Source: Alphaproteobacteria bacterium
GTDB taxonomy: Bacteria; Pseudomonadota; Alphaproteobacteria; UBA8366; Aestuariispiraceae
DNA length: 64,000 bases
Assembly (NCBI GenBank): GCA_024743195.1
Contig: JANSXE010000001.1
Location: 1-64,000, forward strand
Direction: 5' to 3'
The position numbers and the translations under genes were made by a program. This document shows, in pieces, positions 38,548 to 49,133 of this stretch. Within the stretch, counting starts at the first letter, position 1. Every line of letters starts with the position of its first letter. The notes under the pieces are model-generated. The model saw nothing but the letters and a program-made list of their open reading frames with translations, ran no database searches and was not told where the DNA came from.

Positions 38548-39645
38548 TCAGGCGAGCCCGGACAGAAAGCCGGCCCCCGGCGCGATAACGCGGTCCGCCG
38601 GCACGACGACGCGAACCGTCGTGCCGCTGAGCGGCTTGCTGTCGATCTCCAGCCTCCCACCATGCGCGTCGATGATGGCCTTGGCGATCGGCAGGCCGAG
38701 ACCCGTTCCGGACTCCGCCCGCTCCATCGCGAAGTCGGCGCGCCCGAACGGCAGAAGGGCGGTGCGGATGTCCGCTTCGCTCATGCCGACGCCCGCGTCC
38801 TCGAACTGGATCGTCATCTCGCCCCGATCCGAGAGCGCATAGGAGACGGTGATCGTCGTCAGGCTCTTGCTGTACTTCACCGCGTTGGACAGGACGTTCG
38901 TGAAGACTTGGACCATCTTCGTCTGGTCGGCGACCAGCATGACGCCGGGCGGGCCCGGCTCCATGCGGCAGGTAATGGCCTTTTCCGCCAGTCGGCTTTC
39001 CAGGATGCTCAGGCTCGAGCGCAGCGCGGCCTGCAGTTCGAAAGTGCTTTCCTCGATCGTGTCGGCGCCGGTCAACCGGCCGATCTCAAGCGCGCCATTG
39101 ACGATCGCCAGCAGATAGCGACCGGCGGTGGTGATGTCGCGGCTGTAGTCCTTGTAGCGCGGGCTCAACTCCCCGAAATGCTCGTTGGCCAAGATTTCCC
39201 CGAAGCCGATGATGGCGTTCAGCGGCGTGCGCATCTCATGCGCCAGATTGGCGAACAGGCGGACGATCTGTTCGCTGGCGGCGGGGTCCCTTTGCGGCGC
39301 CTCGATCTGAGGAAGCGGCGCGAACAGCGCGGTGAAGGACTGCGCCTTCGCCCCGTGCGCCGCGCCCTCGGGGCCCAGCCACACGGCCGCGGACCGGCGT
39401 TCGCCAAGGGCGTCGCGCCATTCCGCCAGCCGCCAGGCCTCCGGGACGCGCGTTCCCGACCGGGCGGCCGACGGCGCAAAGGCGAGCGGGCGATCGTAAC
39501 GGATCGTGACGAGTTCCGCGACCGGCGCGCCGATCACCCGGCGGTCCTCCTCGACCTCGAAAAGGGCGCGCGCACTTTCGTTCAGCGACCGGATTCGGCT
39601 CTGGACGACATGCAGGCTCGGCGGATCGAAGAGGCTCATGTCCAT
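38548..39645 (-). CDS. soluble sensor histidine kinase
   Basis: The 365-residue protein has no membrane helix. A divergent PAS-like N-terminus (1-110) precedes HisKA with His136 in F-A-N-L-A-H-E-M-R-T-P and HATPase with N-V-L-S-N-A-V-K-Y, D-A-G-V-G-M and G-T-G-L-G-L. The family is the PAS-HisKA type common in alphaproteobacteria. The pentapeptide-repeat gene upstream ends four bases before the kinase start, so the two are probably co-transcribed. No response regulator is adjacent. Confidence 0.88.
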   Translation of the reverse strand: MDMSLFDPPSLHVVQSRIRSLNESARALFEVEEDRRVIGAPVAELVTIRYDRPLAFAPSAARSGTRVPEAWRLAEWRDALGERRSAAVWLGPEGAAHGAKAQSFTALFAPLPQIEAPQRDPAASEQIVRLFANLAHEMRTPLNAIIGFGEILANEHFGELSPRYKDYSRDITTAGRYLLAIVNGALEIGRLTGADTIEESTFELQAALRSSLSILESRLAEKAITCRMEPGPPGVMLVADQTKMVQVFTNVLSNAVKYSKSLTTITVSYALSDRGEMTIQFEDAGVGMSEADIRTALLPFGRADFAMERAESGTGLGLPIAKAIIDAHGGRLEIDSKPLSGTTVRVVVPADRVIAPGAGFLSGLA

Positions 39646-39649
39646 CGCG

Positions 39650-40978
39650 TCACGTCTCTAAACGCCGATCCGTCCGGGCGAGACCGGTCGAATCCGTCAG
39701 GTCGCAGTTGAGGAAATCCGCGCCGGTCACATCGGCCCCGTCGAAGCTGGCCCCGCGCAGCGTCGCGCCGCGAAAGTCCGCGTTGCAGAGCCGCGCGCGC
39801 CGGAAATCCGCGCCGGTGAAATCGGCACCCATCAGTTTGGCGTCCGTGAAGTCGCACCCGGTGAAGACCGCGCGCGCCGCCCTGGCGTGCAGCCATTTGC
39901 CGCCGCCTCCCATACGCAGGGGCGCCAGGTCGACGCCGCGGAAACTGGCTTCGTTGCAGTGCGCGCCTTCTAGATTGGCGCCGCGCAAGTCGCCGTCGTG
40001 CAGGCGGGCGCAGCGCAGATCGCATCCGGGCGCCGCGATCAGCGCCATCGAGGCGCCCGTCAGATCGGCGCGAAACAGATTGCAGTTGGTCAGCACGGCC
40101 GCGGCAAGCACCTTCCCCGACCAATCCACCTCGCGCAGGTCCAGTCCCTCCCCTTCGAAGCGTCGCCCCCGGATTGCGTCGCTTTCGATCCAGGCCTGAT
40201 GCTCGGCGAGGTCGACATCGCGATCCCCGCCCGCTTGGCCGGTCGCCTTCGGCTTTTTCGCGCCGGCCAGCACCGGATCGGACAGAAACCCGTCGTCCGC
40301 GATGGCGCCGGTCAGGTCGGCTCCGACAAAGCTGCTGTCGCTCACCGACACATTGGTCAGGATGGCGCCGGTGAAGTCGGTTTCGTCCACCCGGCATCCC
40401 GAGAACGCCGCCCCTTCCAGATTGGCGTTCACGAAGACCGCGCTGCGCAGATCCGCCTTGCGGAACTCGACCTTCTTTAGATTGGCGCCGGTGAAGTTGG
40501 CCGCCACCGCGAATGTCTCGCCGATCTTGGCGTCCGACAGATTGGCCCCTTGCACGGAGGCCCCGGAGATGTCCGCTTCCACGGGGCGCTCCGCCAGCCC
40601 GTCGAGCCCCTCGCTCCTGCTGGCCCGCGCGAGGATCGCTTCGCGCAGATCGACGCCGGTCATGTCGGCGCCGTCCAAGGACGCGCCGCGAAAGCAGGCG
40701 CCGCGCAGATCGGCGCGGGTCAAATCCGCGCCGTCCAGAATGGCGTGTGTCAGGTCTGCGCCGAACAGGATCGCCGACTTCAGGCTGGCCTTGTAGAGAC
40801 GGGCGCTGATCAGACGCGAGCCGGTCAGGTCCGCCTCATCCAGGACGGCCCGGTTTAGATTGGCGCGAACCAGATCCGCATCCTTCAAGAGGGCGCGCTG
40901 GCCGCCCGGCCGACGGTCCAGGAAACGACCATGCGCCTGAACGATCGCGGTCAACTCCGCGGCGCTGACATCCCTCAT
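39650..40978 (-). CDS. pentapeptide repeat protein
   Basis: The 442-residue protein is built mostly of A(D/N)LXX pentapeptide repeats in at least three blocks (about 25-110, 130-235 and 285-430), which fold as a right-handed quadrilateral beta-helix. The interruptions near 112-128 and 245-280 are low-complexity linkers. Some family members mimic DNA and inhibit gyrase, but most have no known function. It precedes the histidine kinase by four bases. The ATG at 40978 (M-R-D-V-S) is preferred over one 11 codons upstream. Confidence 0.88.
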   Translation of the reverse strand: MRDVSAAELTAIVQAHGRFLDRRPGGQRALLKDADLVRANLNRAVLDEADLTGSRLISARLYKASLKSAILFGADLTHAILDGADLTRADLRGACFRGASLDGADMTGVDLREAILARASRSEGLDGLAERPVEADISGASVQGANLSDAKIGETFAVAANFTGANLKKVEFRKADLRSAVFVNANLEGAAFSGCRVDETDFTGAILTNVSVSDSSFVGADLTGAIADDGFLSDPVLAGAKKPKATGQAGGDRDVDLAEHQAWIESDAIRGRRFEGEGLDLREVDWSGKVLAAAVLTNCNLFRADLTGASMALIAAPGCDLRCARLHDGDLRGANLEGAHCNEASFRGVDLAPLRMGGGGKWLHARAARAVFTGCDFTDAKLMGADFTGADFRRARLCNADFRGATLRGASFDGADVTGADFLNCDLTDSTGLARTDRRLET

Positions 40979-41088
40979 CCACCGACCCCGATCCGGCGGC
41001 GCGCGCGGCAACGACGAGCGGGCGCGACGCCTTGAACCCCATCCGCCTTTGAGGATAAAGCCGGTGTGTTTGATGATAGGTTAACGCC

Positions 41089-43077
41089 TCAGGATCGCCG
41101 CCGCGGCCTATCCGGCGCCAGGCGCGCCACAGCGTCGAGCGCCGCTTCCAGGTCGCGGGCGGCCTCCGCCAGCGCGTCCTGCGTCGCATCGCTGGCGCCG
41201 CCGCTCAGCGCTTCGAGATCGAGGCGCAGGTCGAGGCCGCGGCGATGCGCGCGCAGCACCGCCCCGCGCGCCGCGAGGTCGTCCCATTCGGCGACCACAT
41301 GATACGGCGTGATCGGGCGGCGGATCCCTTTGACCGTCACCGGCTCGGCGGGTTCGGCCTTGACGTCGTCCTGGACGTGCGCCCAGGTTTCGTAGGCCAG
41401 CACGACGCCGCCCGGCGCGGCCAGCGACTGCAGGCGCGCCGCCAGATTCACCGCGCCGCCGATGATGGTGTAGTCCATCCGGTCGGCGCTGCCGAAGTTC
41501 CCGACGTCGCAATAGCCGGTGTTGATCCCGACGCGGATCTCGAACGGGCGCTCATAGCCGCGTTCGCGCCAGTCGACCGCAAGCTCGCGCATGCGCGCCT
41601 GCATGGCGATCGCCATGGCGACGCAGGCCCGGGCGTCCTCCTTCGCGCCGCGGCTTTCCGGGTCTCCGAAGAAGGCCAGGATCGCGTCCCCGATGTACTT
41701 GTCGATGGTGGCGCCGTGGGCGAGCGCGATCGTCGACATCTCCGACAGGAACTCGTTCAGCAGGCTCGCCACCTCCTCCGGCTCCATATCGCCGACGGTC
41801 TCGGTGAAGTTGACGACGTCGCAGAAGAAGATGGTGAGTTTCTTGCGCTCGGCGCGCACCTCCACCTGCGCCGCGCCGGCGAAGATCCGGCCGAAGACCT
41901 GCGGCGAGAGGTACTTCCCGAGCTTGCGCGGCAACGCCTCCAGGGTCTGGGTCTTCTCCTCCAGCGCGGCGCGGTTCTGCTTGAAGACGTCGACGGCGCG
42001 GGCCATTTCGCCGATCTCGTCGCCGCGCTCGACATGCGGGATCGCGGGCGGCGGCTCCCCGGCGGTGATCTTGCGCATGACGCCCTGCAGCCGCTCGATC
42101 GGCCGGGTGATGGTCGCAAGCGAGATCAGGATAATCAGCCCCGCCACCAGCAGCATGACGACCAGCGCCGCCTCCTGGATGCGGCGGCTTTCCTCGGTCT
42201 CGGCGAGGATCCGGGCCAACCCCGCCCCGGCCTCGTCCCGGGCGTCGGCGATGATCCGCTCGAGCACCGCCTCGATCTCGGCCATCACGCCGCGCTCCAG
42301 CGATTCGACGCCCAGCAGCGCGGCCCGGCGCGCGCCGGGGTCGTAGCGCGTCAGCACCTCGCGGCCGCCGCTCGCGAAGCCGTCGAACAGGGCGCGCATC
42401 TGCGCGCGCTCGTCCGCGGACGGGTCCCCCAGCGCCTCGAAATAGGTCGAGAAGGCCTGGGCGTTCACCTCGAAGCGCCGGGCGCCGTCCTGAACGCCGC
42501 GCAGATGGGCCTGCAGCGCCTCCATCATGTCGCCGACCTCGTCGATCAGTTCGGCGTAGATCAGGTTGTTCGGGGCCGGCCCGTCGGCGCGGCCCGCCTT
42601 GCGCTCGTCCAACAGACGCTCGAGCGGCGCGGCGAAGGCGGCCTCAACGGCGTCGACCCGCTCCGCCGCCCAGAGCTCGAGCGTCGGGTCGTAGCGCTCG
42701 AACACGCGGGCGCGGGCCTCCGCTTCGTAGAGCGCGAACAGGCGGCCGAGGATCGCCACCTCCCCGGCCTCGACCGCCTGGCCCGCCTCGAGCGCCTTGA
42801 GCGCCTCATAGGAGGCGAGGAATTCCGCGCGATTCTCTTCGAACGCCGCACGGTCCGCCGGCTCGCCCGCGACGTACTCCAACAGGTTGGCGGTCAGGTC
42901 GTCGACCTCGTCCAACATCGAACCGGCCAGGATGACGATGGGAATTTCGACCTGCGCAATGCGGTCGACTTCCTTGTGCAGCGTGCGGCCAAGCGCATGC
43001 GCCAGGATCACCAGCGCCAGGAAAATGCCCACAATGACGATCTGCGTCAGCGCGACCTTGCCCGAAATCCGAACCAT
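41089..43077 (-). CDS. membrane adenylate/guanylate cyclase with HAMP domain
   Basis: The 662-residue protein has a first membrane helix (about 8-30), a large helical sensor region, a second membrane helix (about 310-335), a HAMP domain, and a class III cyclase domain. The catalytic region shows F-F-C-D-V-V-N-F-T-E-T and K-Y-I-G-D-A-I-L-A-F-F-G-D for the two metal aspartates, and D-Y-T-I-I-G-G-A-V-N-L-A-A-R-L. It probably makes cAMP in response to an external or membrane signal. The M-V-R-I-S-G-K start is preferred. A helical, charged C-terminal tail follows the cyclase domain. Confidence 0.9.
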   Translation of the reverse strand: MVRISGKVALTQIVIVGIFLALVILAHALGRTLHKEVDRIAQVEIPIVILAGSMLDEVDDLTANLLEYVAGEPADRAAFEENRAEFLASYEALKALEAGQAVEAGEVAILGRLFALYEAEARARVFERYDPTLELWAAERVDAVEAAFAAPLERLLDERKAGRADGPAPNNLIYAELIDEVGDMMEALQAHLRGVQDGARRFEVNAQAFSTYFEALGDPSADERAQMRALFDGFASGGREVLTRYDPGARRAALLGVESLERGVMAEIEAVLERIIADARDEAGAGLARILAETEESRRIQEAALVVMLLVAGLIILISLATITRPIERLQGVMRKITAGEPPPAIPHVERGDEIGEMARAVDVFKQNRAALEEKTQTLEALPRKLGKYLSPQVFGRIFAGAAQVEVRAERKKLTIFFCDVVNFTETVGDMEPEEVASLLNEFLSEMSTIALAHGATIDKYIGDAILAFFGDPESRGAKEDARACVAMAIAMQARMRELAVDWRERGYERPFEIRVGINTGYCDVGNFGSADRMDYTIIGGAVNLAARLQSLAAPGGVVLAYETWAHVQDDVKAEPAEPVTVKGIRRPITPYHVVAEWDDLAARGAVLRAHRRGLDLRLDLEALSGGASDATQDALAEAARDLEAALDAVARLAPDRPRRRS

Positions 43078-43172
43078 CCGCCCGCCCCCTCCCGTTGGCG
43101 CCGCTTCCCCGGCTCGCATGGTAGCCGATCGACGGCGCGGGGGAAGGCGCTAAAGGAGCAGCGGCGGCGCGC

Positions 43173-45320
43173 CTAGCGCGTCAGGCTTTCCACCACGTTC
43201 TCGATGATCGTCATGCCGGCGGACTTGCCGAGCGACATGATGCTCTCCGGGTGGAACTGGACGGCGGCGATGGGGCGCTCGGCGTGCTCGATCGCCATCA
43301 CGACGCCGTCGTCCGTCACCGCCGTCACCTCGTAGGGGGCCGGCAGCGTCTGCGGCAGCACATGCAGCGAATGGTAGCGCCCGATGGTGAGCTCGTTGGA
43401 GAGCCGCGGGAAGACGCGCCCCGCCTTGGTCACCTTGATGCGCGACGGCTTGCCGTGCATGGGCGTGTCGAGCTGGCCGAGCGTCGCCCCCGCCTGCTCC
43501 GCGATCGCCTGCAGGCCGAGGCACACGCCGAAGATCGGCAGATCGCGCGCGGAAGCCGCCTCGATCGTCGCCGCGCAGGCGAAGTCCCGGGGCGAGCCCG
43601 GGCCGGGGGAAAGAACGACGAGGTCGGGCTTCACACGCTCGAACACGGCGTCGTCGAGCGGCGTGCGGACCGTCGTCACCTCCGCCCCCGTCTGGCGGAA
43701 GTAATTGGCGAGCGTATGGACGAAGCTGTCCTCGTGGTCGACCAGCAGGATGCGCTTGCCGGCGCCCACCTTGCGCACCTCGGGCGCAAGCTCGCCGCCC
43801 TCCGCATTGCCCGGCGCGCGCAGAGCGGCGCGGAGCGCGGAGGCCTTCAGCTCCGTCTCCTTCTCCTCCTCCTCGGGAATCGAATCGTAGAGCAGCGTCG
43901 CCCCGGCCCGCACCCGGGCGTAGCCGTCCTTGATGTGGATGGTGCGTAGCGTGAGGCCCGTGTTCATGTCGCCGTCGAAGCCGGCCATCCCCACCGCGCC
44001 CCCATACCAGGCGCGCGCGCTCTTCTCGTGCGCCTCGATGAAGCGCATGGCCCAGAGCTTCGGCGCGCCCGTCACCGTGACGGCCCAAGCGTGGCTCAGG
44101 AAGGCGTCGAAGCCGTCCATGCCCTCCCGCAGCCGGCCCTCGATATGGTCGACCGTGTGGATCAGGCGGGAGTACATCTCGATCTGCCGCCGGCCCAACA
44201 GGCGCACTGAGCCCGGCTCGCACACCCGGCTCTTGTCGTTGCGGTCGACGTCGGAGCACATGGTGAGCTCCGCCTCGTCCTTCTTGGAGTTCAGGAGTTT
44301 CAGGATCTGCTCCGAATCCTCGATCGGGTCCTCGCCGCGCCGGATCGTGCCGCTGATCGGGCAGGTCTCGACCCGCCGGCCGGTGACGCGCACGAACATC
44401 TCCGGGCTGGCGCCCACCAGATACTCGCCGCGGCCCAGATTCATCAGGAAGCCGTACGGCGCGGGATTGATCGTCCTGAGCCGCCGGAAGGTGGCGGACG
44501 GCGGCTGGAGGCAGCGCTCATAGAAGACCTGGCCCGGCACCACCTCGAACAGGTCGCCGCAGCGGAAGCGCTCCTTCGCGACCTCGACCAGCGCTGCGTA
44601 CTCGCCCGGCGCGTGGTCGCCCGCGCCGGGCGTCGTCTCCGCCGCGACGAAGGGCGCCTCCGGGATCGTCCCGTCCAGATCGGCGGTGCTCTCGCCCTCG
44701 ATCTCGAAGGCGTAATGGAGGCGCTTCGCCTCGACCGCGTAATGGTCGACCAGGACGAGCTGGTCCGGCAGGAACAGCACCAGGTCGCGCTGGTTCTCCG
44801 GTCGGTCGAGCGAGAGGTCGATCGGATCGAACTGGAAGCACAGATCGTAGCCGAAGGCGCCGTAGAGGCCGAGATTGCCGTCCGCCTCGGTCCGGAACAG
44901 ATCGATCACCGCGCGCAGGACGGAGAAGACGGTCGGCGCCTTGGAGCGCTCCTCCTCGGTATAGATGCGTTGCGGCGCGCGAACGGCGAGGTCCCAGGCC
45001 TCGCCGTCGGCCGTCAGATCGGCGACGTCCGCATGGCCTTCCAGCGCCCGCGCGATCGCGCGGGCGAGCAGCGCGCCCCGGGCGTTCAGCGGCTCGAAGC
45101 GCATCGCGCGCCCGCGCGCCGAAATCATCAGGGGCGGATCGACGATGGCGCTGTCCCAGCGGGTGTAGCGGCCCGGATACTCGTAGCTGGAGGAGAGCAG
45201 CACGCCCGGCCGGCTGTCGAACCGCTCGATCACCTCGTCGATCGCGGTCGCGTAATCCGCCGACTCCTCGCTGCGCCGGATCGCGACGCCGCCCGCCGTC
45301 GTGAACTCGAAATCGCCCAT
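43173..45320 (-). CDS. trpE: anthranilate synthase, fused TrpE-TrpG
   Basis: The 715-residue protein fuses the chorismate-binding TrpE part (about 1-500; [19 protein letters not shown] and [12 protein letters not shown]) to a class I glutamine amidotransferase (about 520-715) with nucleophile Cys in [10 protein letters not shown] and His/Glu in F-H-P-E-S. It converts chorismate plus glutamine to anthranilate, the first step of tryptophan synthesis. The fusion, trpE(G), is typical of Rhizobiales and some Rhodospirillales. No leader peptide with tandem Trp codons was found in the 150 bases upstream. Confidence 0.96.
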   Translation of the reverse strand: MGDFEFTTAGGVAIRRSEESADYATAIDEVIERFDSRPGVLLSSSYEYPGRYTRWDSAIVDPPLMISARGRAMRFEPLNARGALLARAIARALEGHADVADLTADGEAWDLAVRAPQRIYTEEERSKAPTVFSVLRAVIDLFRTEADGNLGLYGAFGYDLCFQFDPIDLSLDRPENQRDLVLFLPDQLVLVDHYAVEAKRLHYAFEIEGESTADLDGTIPEAPFVAAETTPGAGDHAPGEYAALVEVAKERFRCGDLFEVVPGQVFYERCLQPPSATFRRLRTINPAPYGFLMNLGRGEYLVGASPEMFVRVTGRRVETCPISGTIRRGEDPIEDSEQILKLLNSKKDEAELTMCSDVDRNDKSRVCEPGSVRLLGRRQIEMYSRLIHTVDHIEGRLREGMDGFDAFLSHAWAVTVTGAPKLWAMRFIEAHEKSARAWYGGAVGMAGFDGDMNTGLTLRTIHIKDGYARVRAGATLLYDSIPEEEEKETELKASALRAALRAPGNAEGGELAPEVRKVGAGKRILLVDHEDSFVHTLANYFRQTGAEVTTVRTPLDDAVFERVKPDLVVLSPGPGSPRDFACAATIEAASARDLPIFGVCLGLQAIAEQAGATLGQLDTPMHGKPSRIKVTKAGRVFPRLSNELTIGRYHSLHVLPQTLPAPYEVTAVTDDGVVMAIEHAERPIAAVQFHPESIMSLGKSAGMTIIENVVESLTR

Positions 45321-45470
45321 CGCTTGTCGCCGCCCGCCTTGCAAAAACCGCCTAAGCGCCTTTGAGTACGCAAGCGGCCGGCGCCGCGCAAGCCGTAACG
45401 GCCGCGCGCGCCGCCCGGCCGCGGGCGCCGGTGCGCCCCGGTCCCACGATCCCTCAGGAGACGTTCGATC

Positions 45471-46397
45471 ATGTCCGCCCGCAAGGAATTCGCCACCGTC
45501 GCCCTTTGGGCCGTCAACATGGCCCAGCCGCTGAACGGGATCGGCGCCTGGCTCGCCAAGCTCGACGACAAGATGGCGGAGGCCGCGGCCGGCGGCGCCG
45601 ACCTCCTGGTGCTGCCGGAATACATGAGCGAGCAGTGGCTGAGCTTCGCCCCGTCCGGCCTGAAGCCGGCGGAGGAGATCGCCTGGATGGCGGCGGAGGG
45701 CGAGAAGGCGCTGGCCGAACTGCCGGCGTTGGCCGCGCGCCACGGGATCGCGCTCCTGGCCGGCACCCAGCCCGTCGCGGCGCAAGGGCGTGAGCCGGAC
45801 GGGCCGGCGCACGTCAACCGCGCGCATCTGGCGCTGCCGGACGGCCGTATCGTCGCGCAGGACAAGCTCTGCCTGACGCCCGGCGAGAAGGACCCTGCGG
45901 CCTGGAACCTCAACACCGGGAGCACGGTCGAACTGGTGGAGTGGAACGGCCTCAGGCTCGCAACGCTCATCTGCCTCGATGTCGAGCTGCCGGCGCTCGC
46001 CGCCAAGATCGCCCGCGCGGAGCCGGATCTCGACCTGCTGCTCGTCCCCTCCATGACGGAGAAACAGTCCGGCTATTCCCGCGTCTTCGACTGCGCCAAG
46101 GCGCGCGCGGTGGAGCTGCAGACGGCCGTGTGCGCCGTCGGATGCATCGGCTCGGTCGCGCCGGACGGCTCGCGCGGGAACTATTCCGGCGCCGCCGTCT
46201 TCACGCCCTGCGAGGCGGAGCTGGGCTTCGACGGCCGCTTCGCCGCCGTCCCCGGCGCCGCGGAGGCGGAGGGCGACGGCCCGATGTTGATCGCCAAGGA
46301 CGTGCCCGTCGGCCTGATCCGCGCGATCCGCGCGGGCGGCCGGGCGGAGGTCTGGCCCGGCGCGTGGGAGTCCGACGGCGTGACCATCGGCGGTTAG
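45471..46397 (+). CDS. carbon-nitrogen hydrolase (nitrilase superfamily)
   Basis: The 308-residue enzyme has the Glu-Lys-Cys triad of the nitrilase superfamily: Glu50 (V-L-P-E-Y), Lys132 (Q-D-K-L-C-L-T-P) and Cys168 (L-I-C-L-D-V-E). The superfamily hydrolyses amides, nitriles or carbamoyl groups, and the substrate here is unknown. It is divergent from trpE(G) and 15 bases upstream of the YcaQ-like gene. An overlapping frame contains only shadow sequence. Confidence 0.87.
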   Translation: MSARKEFATVALWAVNMAQPLNGIGAWLAKLDDKMAEAAAGGADLLVLPEYMSEQWLSFAPSGLKPAEEIAWMAAEGEKALAELPALAARHGIALLAGTQPVAAQGREPDGPAHVNRAHLALPDGRIVAQDKLCLTPGEKDPAAWNLNTGSTVELVEWNGLRLATLICLDVELPALAAKIARAEPDLDLLLVPSMTEKQSGYSRVFDCAKARAVELQTAVCAVGCIGSVAPDGSRGNYSGAAVFTPCEAELGFDGRFAAVPGAAEAEGDGPMLIAKDVPVGLIRAIRAGGRAEVWPGAWESDGVTIGG

Positions 46398-46412
46398 GCC
46401 GGGGGCGCCCCC

Positions 46413-47636
46413 ATGGCCAGACGCCACCCCGGCGATGCGCTCTCCGCGCTGGAGGCGCGGCGCATCGCGCTCAGCCATCTGGGCCTGCACCGCCGCCGAC
46501 CGGACGGCCCGGTGACGGCGGCGCAGATCCGCAAGGCCGCGCGCGCGCTGGGCGTCCTCCAGATCGACAGCGTCAACGTGCTGCAGCGCGCGCATTTCCT
46601 GCCGCTCTTCTCGCGACTTGGCCCCTATGACGAGGCGCTGTTGGAGCGCGAGGCCTATGGCGGGCGCCGGCGCAGCCTGTTCGAATATTGGGGGCACGAG
46701 GCCTCGCTGCTGCCGGTGGAGCTGCAGCCCGCCTTCCGCTGGCGCATGGCGGACGCCGCCGCGGGACAGGGGATTTATCGCGGCCTCGCCCGCTTCGCGC
46801 GCGAGAACCGCGCCGCGCTGACCCGTGTGCGCGACGAGATCGCGGAGCGCGGGCCGCTCGCCGCCTCGGAGCTCGAGGGCGCGGAGCGGGGCGGCGGCGG
46901 CTGGTGGGGCTGGGGCGCGACCAAGCAGGCGCTCGAATACCTGTTCTGGACCGGGGAGCTGACCACCGCCTCCCGCCGCGCCGCCGGCTTCACCCGCCTC
47001 TACGATCTGACGGAGCGGGTGCTGCCGCGCGCCGTCCTGGAGACGCCGACGCCCGACCGGGCGGAGGCGCAGCGCACCCTCCTCGCCCGCGCCATCCGAA
47101 CGCTCGGCGTCGCGACGGAGCCCGATCTGCGCGACTTCTACCGCCTGCCGACGGCGGAGAGCAAAGCCCGCGTCGCCGAACTGGCGGAGGACGGCTCGCT
47201 CGTCCCCGTCACCGTCAAGGGCTGGAAGGACCCGGCCTACATCGCGCCGGACGCGACGCGCCGGCGGCTCTCCGGCTGCACGCTGCTCGCCCCCTTCGAT
47301 CCGGTCTGCTGGCTGCGCGAGCGCGCGGTGCGGCTCTTTGGCTTCCACTATCGGCTGGAGATCTACACGCCCGCGCCGAAGCGGCGCTTCGGCTATTACG
47401 TGCTGCCCGTCGCGCTCGACGACCGCTTGGCCGGCCGCCTCGACCTCAAGGCCGACCGCGCGGGGCGCCGCCTGCAGGTACTCGCCGCCTTCGCCGAACC
47501 CGGCGAGCCGCACGGCCCGCTGGCCGAGCGCCTCGCGCCAACGCTCCAGGAGATGGCCCGCTGGCTCGGCCTCGAAGCCGTCCAGATCGCCCCCAAAGGC
47601 GCCCTCGCCCCGGCGCTCGCGGCGGCGCTGCGGTAG
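46413..47636 (+). CDS. YcaQ-like DNA glycosylase (HTH_42 family)
   Basis: The 407-residue protein has the winged-helix architecture of the AlkZ/YcaQ family, whose members unhook interstrand crosslinks and remove bulky adducts. The catalytic Q-x-D motif is present as Gln50-Ile51-Asp52 in [12 protein letters not shown]. Family blocks [12 protein letters not shown] and [15 protein letters not shown] are present. It is the last gene before the AT-rich island. Confidence 0.88.
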   Translation: MARRHPGDALSALEARRIALSHLGLHRRRPDGPVTAAQIRKAARALGVLQIDSVNVLQRAHFLPLFSRLGPYDEALLEREAYGGRRRSLFEYWGHEASLLPVELQPAFRWRMADAAAGQGIYRGLARFARENRAALTRVRDEIAERGPLAASELEGAERGGGGWWGWGATKQALEYLFWTGELTTASRRAAGFTRLYDLTERVLPRAVLETPTPDRAEAQRTLLARAIRTLGVATEPDLRDFYRLPTAESKARVAELAEDGSLVPVTVKGWKDPAYIAPDATRRRLSGCTLLAPFDPVCWLRERAVRLFGFHYRLEIYTPAPKRRFGYYVLPVALDDRLAGRLDLKADRAGRRLQVLAAFAEPGEPHGPLAERLAPTLQEMARWLGLEAVQIAPKGALAPALAAALR

Positions 47637-47705
47637 GCCCTCTGCGCACGGGAGAGGCCGGCCGCCCCCGCGGCCAACCGGAACGATCTGCTTCCCTGAA
47701 CACTG

Positions 47706-47745
47706 AAAATAGTATTGTGTCCCCGCTTCATTGTGTCCCCGTTTC
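47706..47745 (-). repeat. GGGGACA repeat cluster B (left arm of the 47.7-49.1 kb unit)
   Basis: AAATAGTATTGTGTCCCCG at 47707-47725 is identical to the left arm of cluster A, and a shorter TGTCCCC copy lies at 47734. Both are in TGTCCCC orientation. The next 200 bases begin the AT-rich island. Confidence 0.9.
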
Positions 47746-47958
47746 ATTAGAACATCTAATTTTATACCCGTTTTTTCTGTCTCTACCTCTTTTAGAAGGC
47801 CGTATAAAAGAACAAACGGCGAATACCTCAGAACAATTTGTCGTTCTTGAAGCCATTGGCGACGTATCACGACCCTTGCGACGCTTCACCGGCTTCTTGC
47901 ACAGTTTTGACTATTGTTGGGTTACAGTCTGCACGGCTTGATTGGGGGAGGAGATCAC

Positions 47959-48354
47959 ATGCCATCACCAAACGAGATGCTGGAACGCCTCCAGAAGGAA
48001 ATTGATGATAGCCAGCCTTTCGACACTGAAAGGCTGCCAGACCATGTCCAGTTGTTGTACAAACTCTATGAAGAATACACAAGCGGAGACGAAAGCGAAT
48101 TAAAGCCCGGCACCCTTGCGATATGGAAAGAGGGCTTGAAGAACAAGAGAAAGCCAAAATATGGAGAGCCGGCAATAGTTGTCGAGATTAGTGCTGATGA
48201 AGCGTCTCGCCTTTTGAATCAAGGAGATGACTCGGGAAGTCCATATTTCAACGAACCATTAGACTTAAAGTTAGCAGTATTAGACTCGGACGGCGAACTT
48301 TTAATGTACTTTTACGATAGAAAACGTTTCAAGTTATTTAACCCAAATCATTAG
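47959..48354 (+). CDS. hypothetical protein in AT-rich island, gene 1
   Basis: The 131-residue protein is acidic at the N-terminus and contains L-K-P-G-T-L-A-I-W-K-E-G-L-K-N-K-R and Y-G-E-P-A-I-V-V-E-I, then S-G-S-P-Y-F-N-E-P-L-D-L-K-L. This looks like a small beta-barrel, SH3-like domain. I recall similar uncharacterised proteins but no named function. Codon use and base composition are far more AT-rich than the flanking genes, which indicates horizontal transfer. The ATG at 47959 follows a strong GGGGGAGGAG site. It lies between inverted GGGGACA arms. Confidence 0.8.
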   Translation: MPSPNEMLERLQKEIDDSQPFDTERLPDHVQLLYKLYEEYTSGDESELKPGTLAIWKEGLKNKRKPKYGEPAIVVEISADEASRLLNQGDDSGSPYFNEPLDLKLAVLDSDGELLMYFYDRKRFKLFNPNH

Positions 48355-48402
48355 TTTTGTTACCCGTGCAATTATATAGTGTTGAGGGAGGCATTGGTTG
48401 GC

Positions 48403-48870
48403 ATGGGATGGTCGAGTAAACGTCATGAAAGTTACGATCAAACGAAGGCCCAAATTCTCTCTGCTTTGTTGAGCGAGGCGAAAGGAACGGGCCCGTCGCA
48501 ACCTGACACTCGAACCGCGACCGAAGCCGAACGCCTTGCCCATGAGAGCACGCCCAACACTGAGAAAAGCCTCTCCAAAGGCCCGACAGAGACCCGGAAC
48601 ATAGATGACGCTAGTCGTTCAATTGCCTTGGGCCCGTCACAAGAAGAACACTACGTGGGAAAATTGTTGGAGCGGATCGCCGTGATGGAAACAAAGACTA
48701 CAGATTATGTGGATTTCTGCAAAACAGCCGATGAAAAATTCGTTCGCCGTGATGAATTGAAATTGGGTTGGAAAATTTTTGTTGCAGCATTCACACCAGT
48801 ATTAGCTATTATCGGGACTCTTACCTGGCTCATCGAGAAAGATGTTTTAAGATTTGGCGCTGGCGGTTAG
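48403..48870 (+). CDS. hypothetical protein with C-terminal membrane helix, island gene 2
   Basis: The 155-residue protein has a hydrophilic, Ser/Thr/Glu-rich N-terminal part, a helical segment (K-L-L-E-R-I-A-V-M-E-T-K) and one membrane helix near the C-terminus (about 128-146, F-V-A-A-F-T-P-V-L-A-I-I-G-T-L). I do not recognise a family. The tail-anchored layout could place it at the inner membrane. The start ATG at 48403 has GAGGGAGG 11 bases upstream; a GTG at 48379 is open but poorer. It follows gene 1 by 48 bases and shares its AT-rich composition. Confidence 0.7.
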   Translation: MGWSSKRHESYDQTKAQILSALLSEAKGTGPSQPDTRTATEAERLAHESTPNTEKSLSKGPTETRNIDDASRSIALGPSQEEHYVGKLLERIAVMETKTTDYVDFCKTADEKFVRRDELKLGWKIFVAAFTPVLAIIGTLTWLIEKDVLRFGAGG

Positions 48871-49071
48871 GACACAAAAAAACATCTTCGCAGACAAATA
48901 TGGGGTCAATCAATAATCAGTAACGGAGAAACCATTTATTTCCAATAAGAGAATAATAATTGTGGACAACAATGGGCAAAATACTTACTTATAAAAATTA
49001 AATAACGCATATACAATAATTGAAATAACAGAGACAAATTACAAAAAACGGGAATAACAGATACACGAATA

Positions 49072-49130
49072 GTGGGGACACAATACTCGAATAACGGGGA
49101 CAGAATAACGGGGACACAATACTCATTTCG
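49072..49130 (+). repeat. GGGGACA repeat cluster C (right arm of the 47.7-49.1 kb unit)
   Basis: GGGGACA occurs at 49074, 49096 and 49110. The last reads CGGGGACACAATACTCATTT, which is the reverse complement of cluster B apart from one inserted base. A decayed copy lies at about 49049. Orientation is opposite to cluster B, so the two bracket the island like terminal inverted repeats. The 263-base gap after gene 2 is otherwise AT-rich without a gene. The arm ends just before the azoreductase stop. Confidence 0.88.
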
Positions 49131-49133
49131 TAC

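Noticed and set aside
45321-45470. trp attenuator leader before trpE(G)
   Set aside because: No short frame with tandem Trp codons and no competing hairpins with a T run were found.
46688-47941. Extension of a reading frame from the ycaQ region into the AT-rich island
   Set aside because: The part before 47636 is a shadow of the YcaQ-like gene, and the rest passes through repeat arms without a start or recognisable domain.
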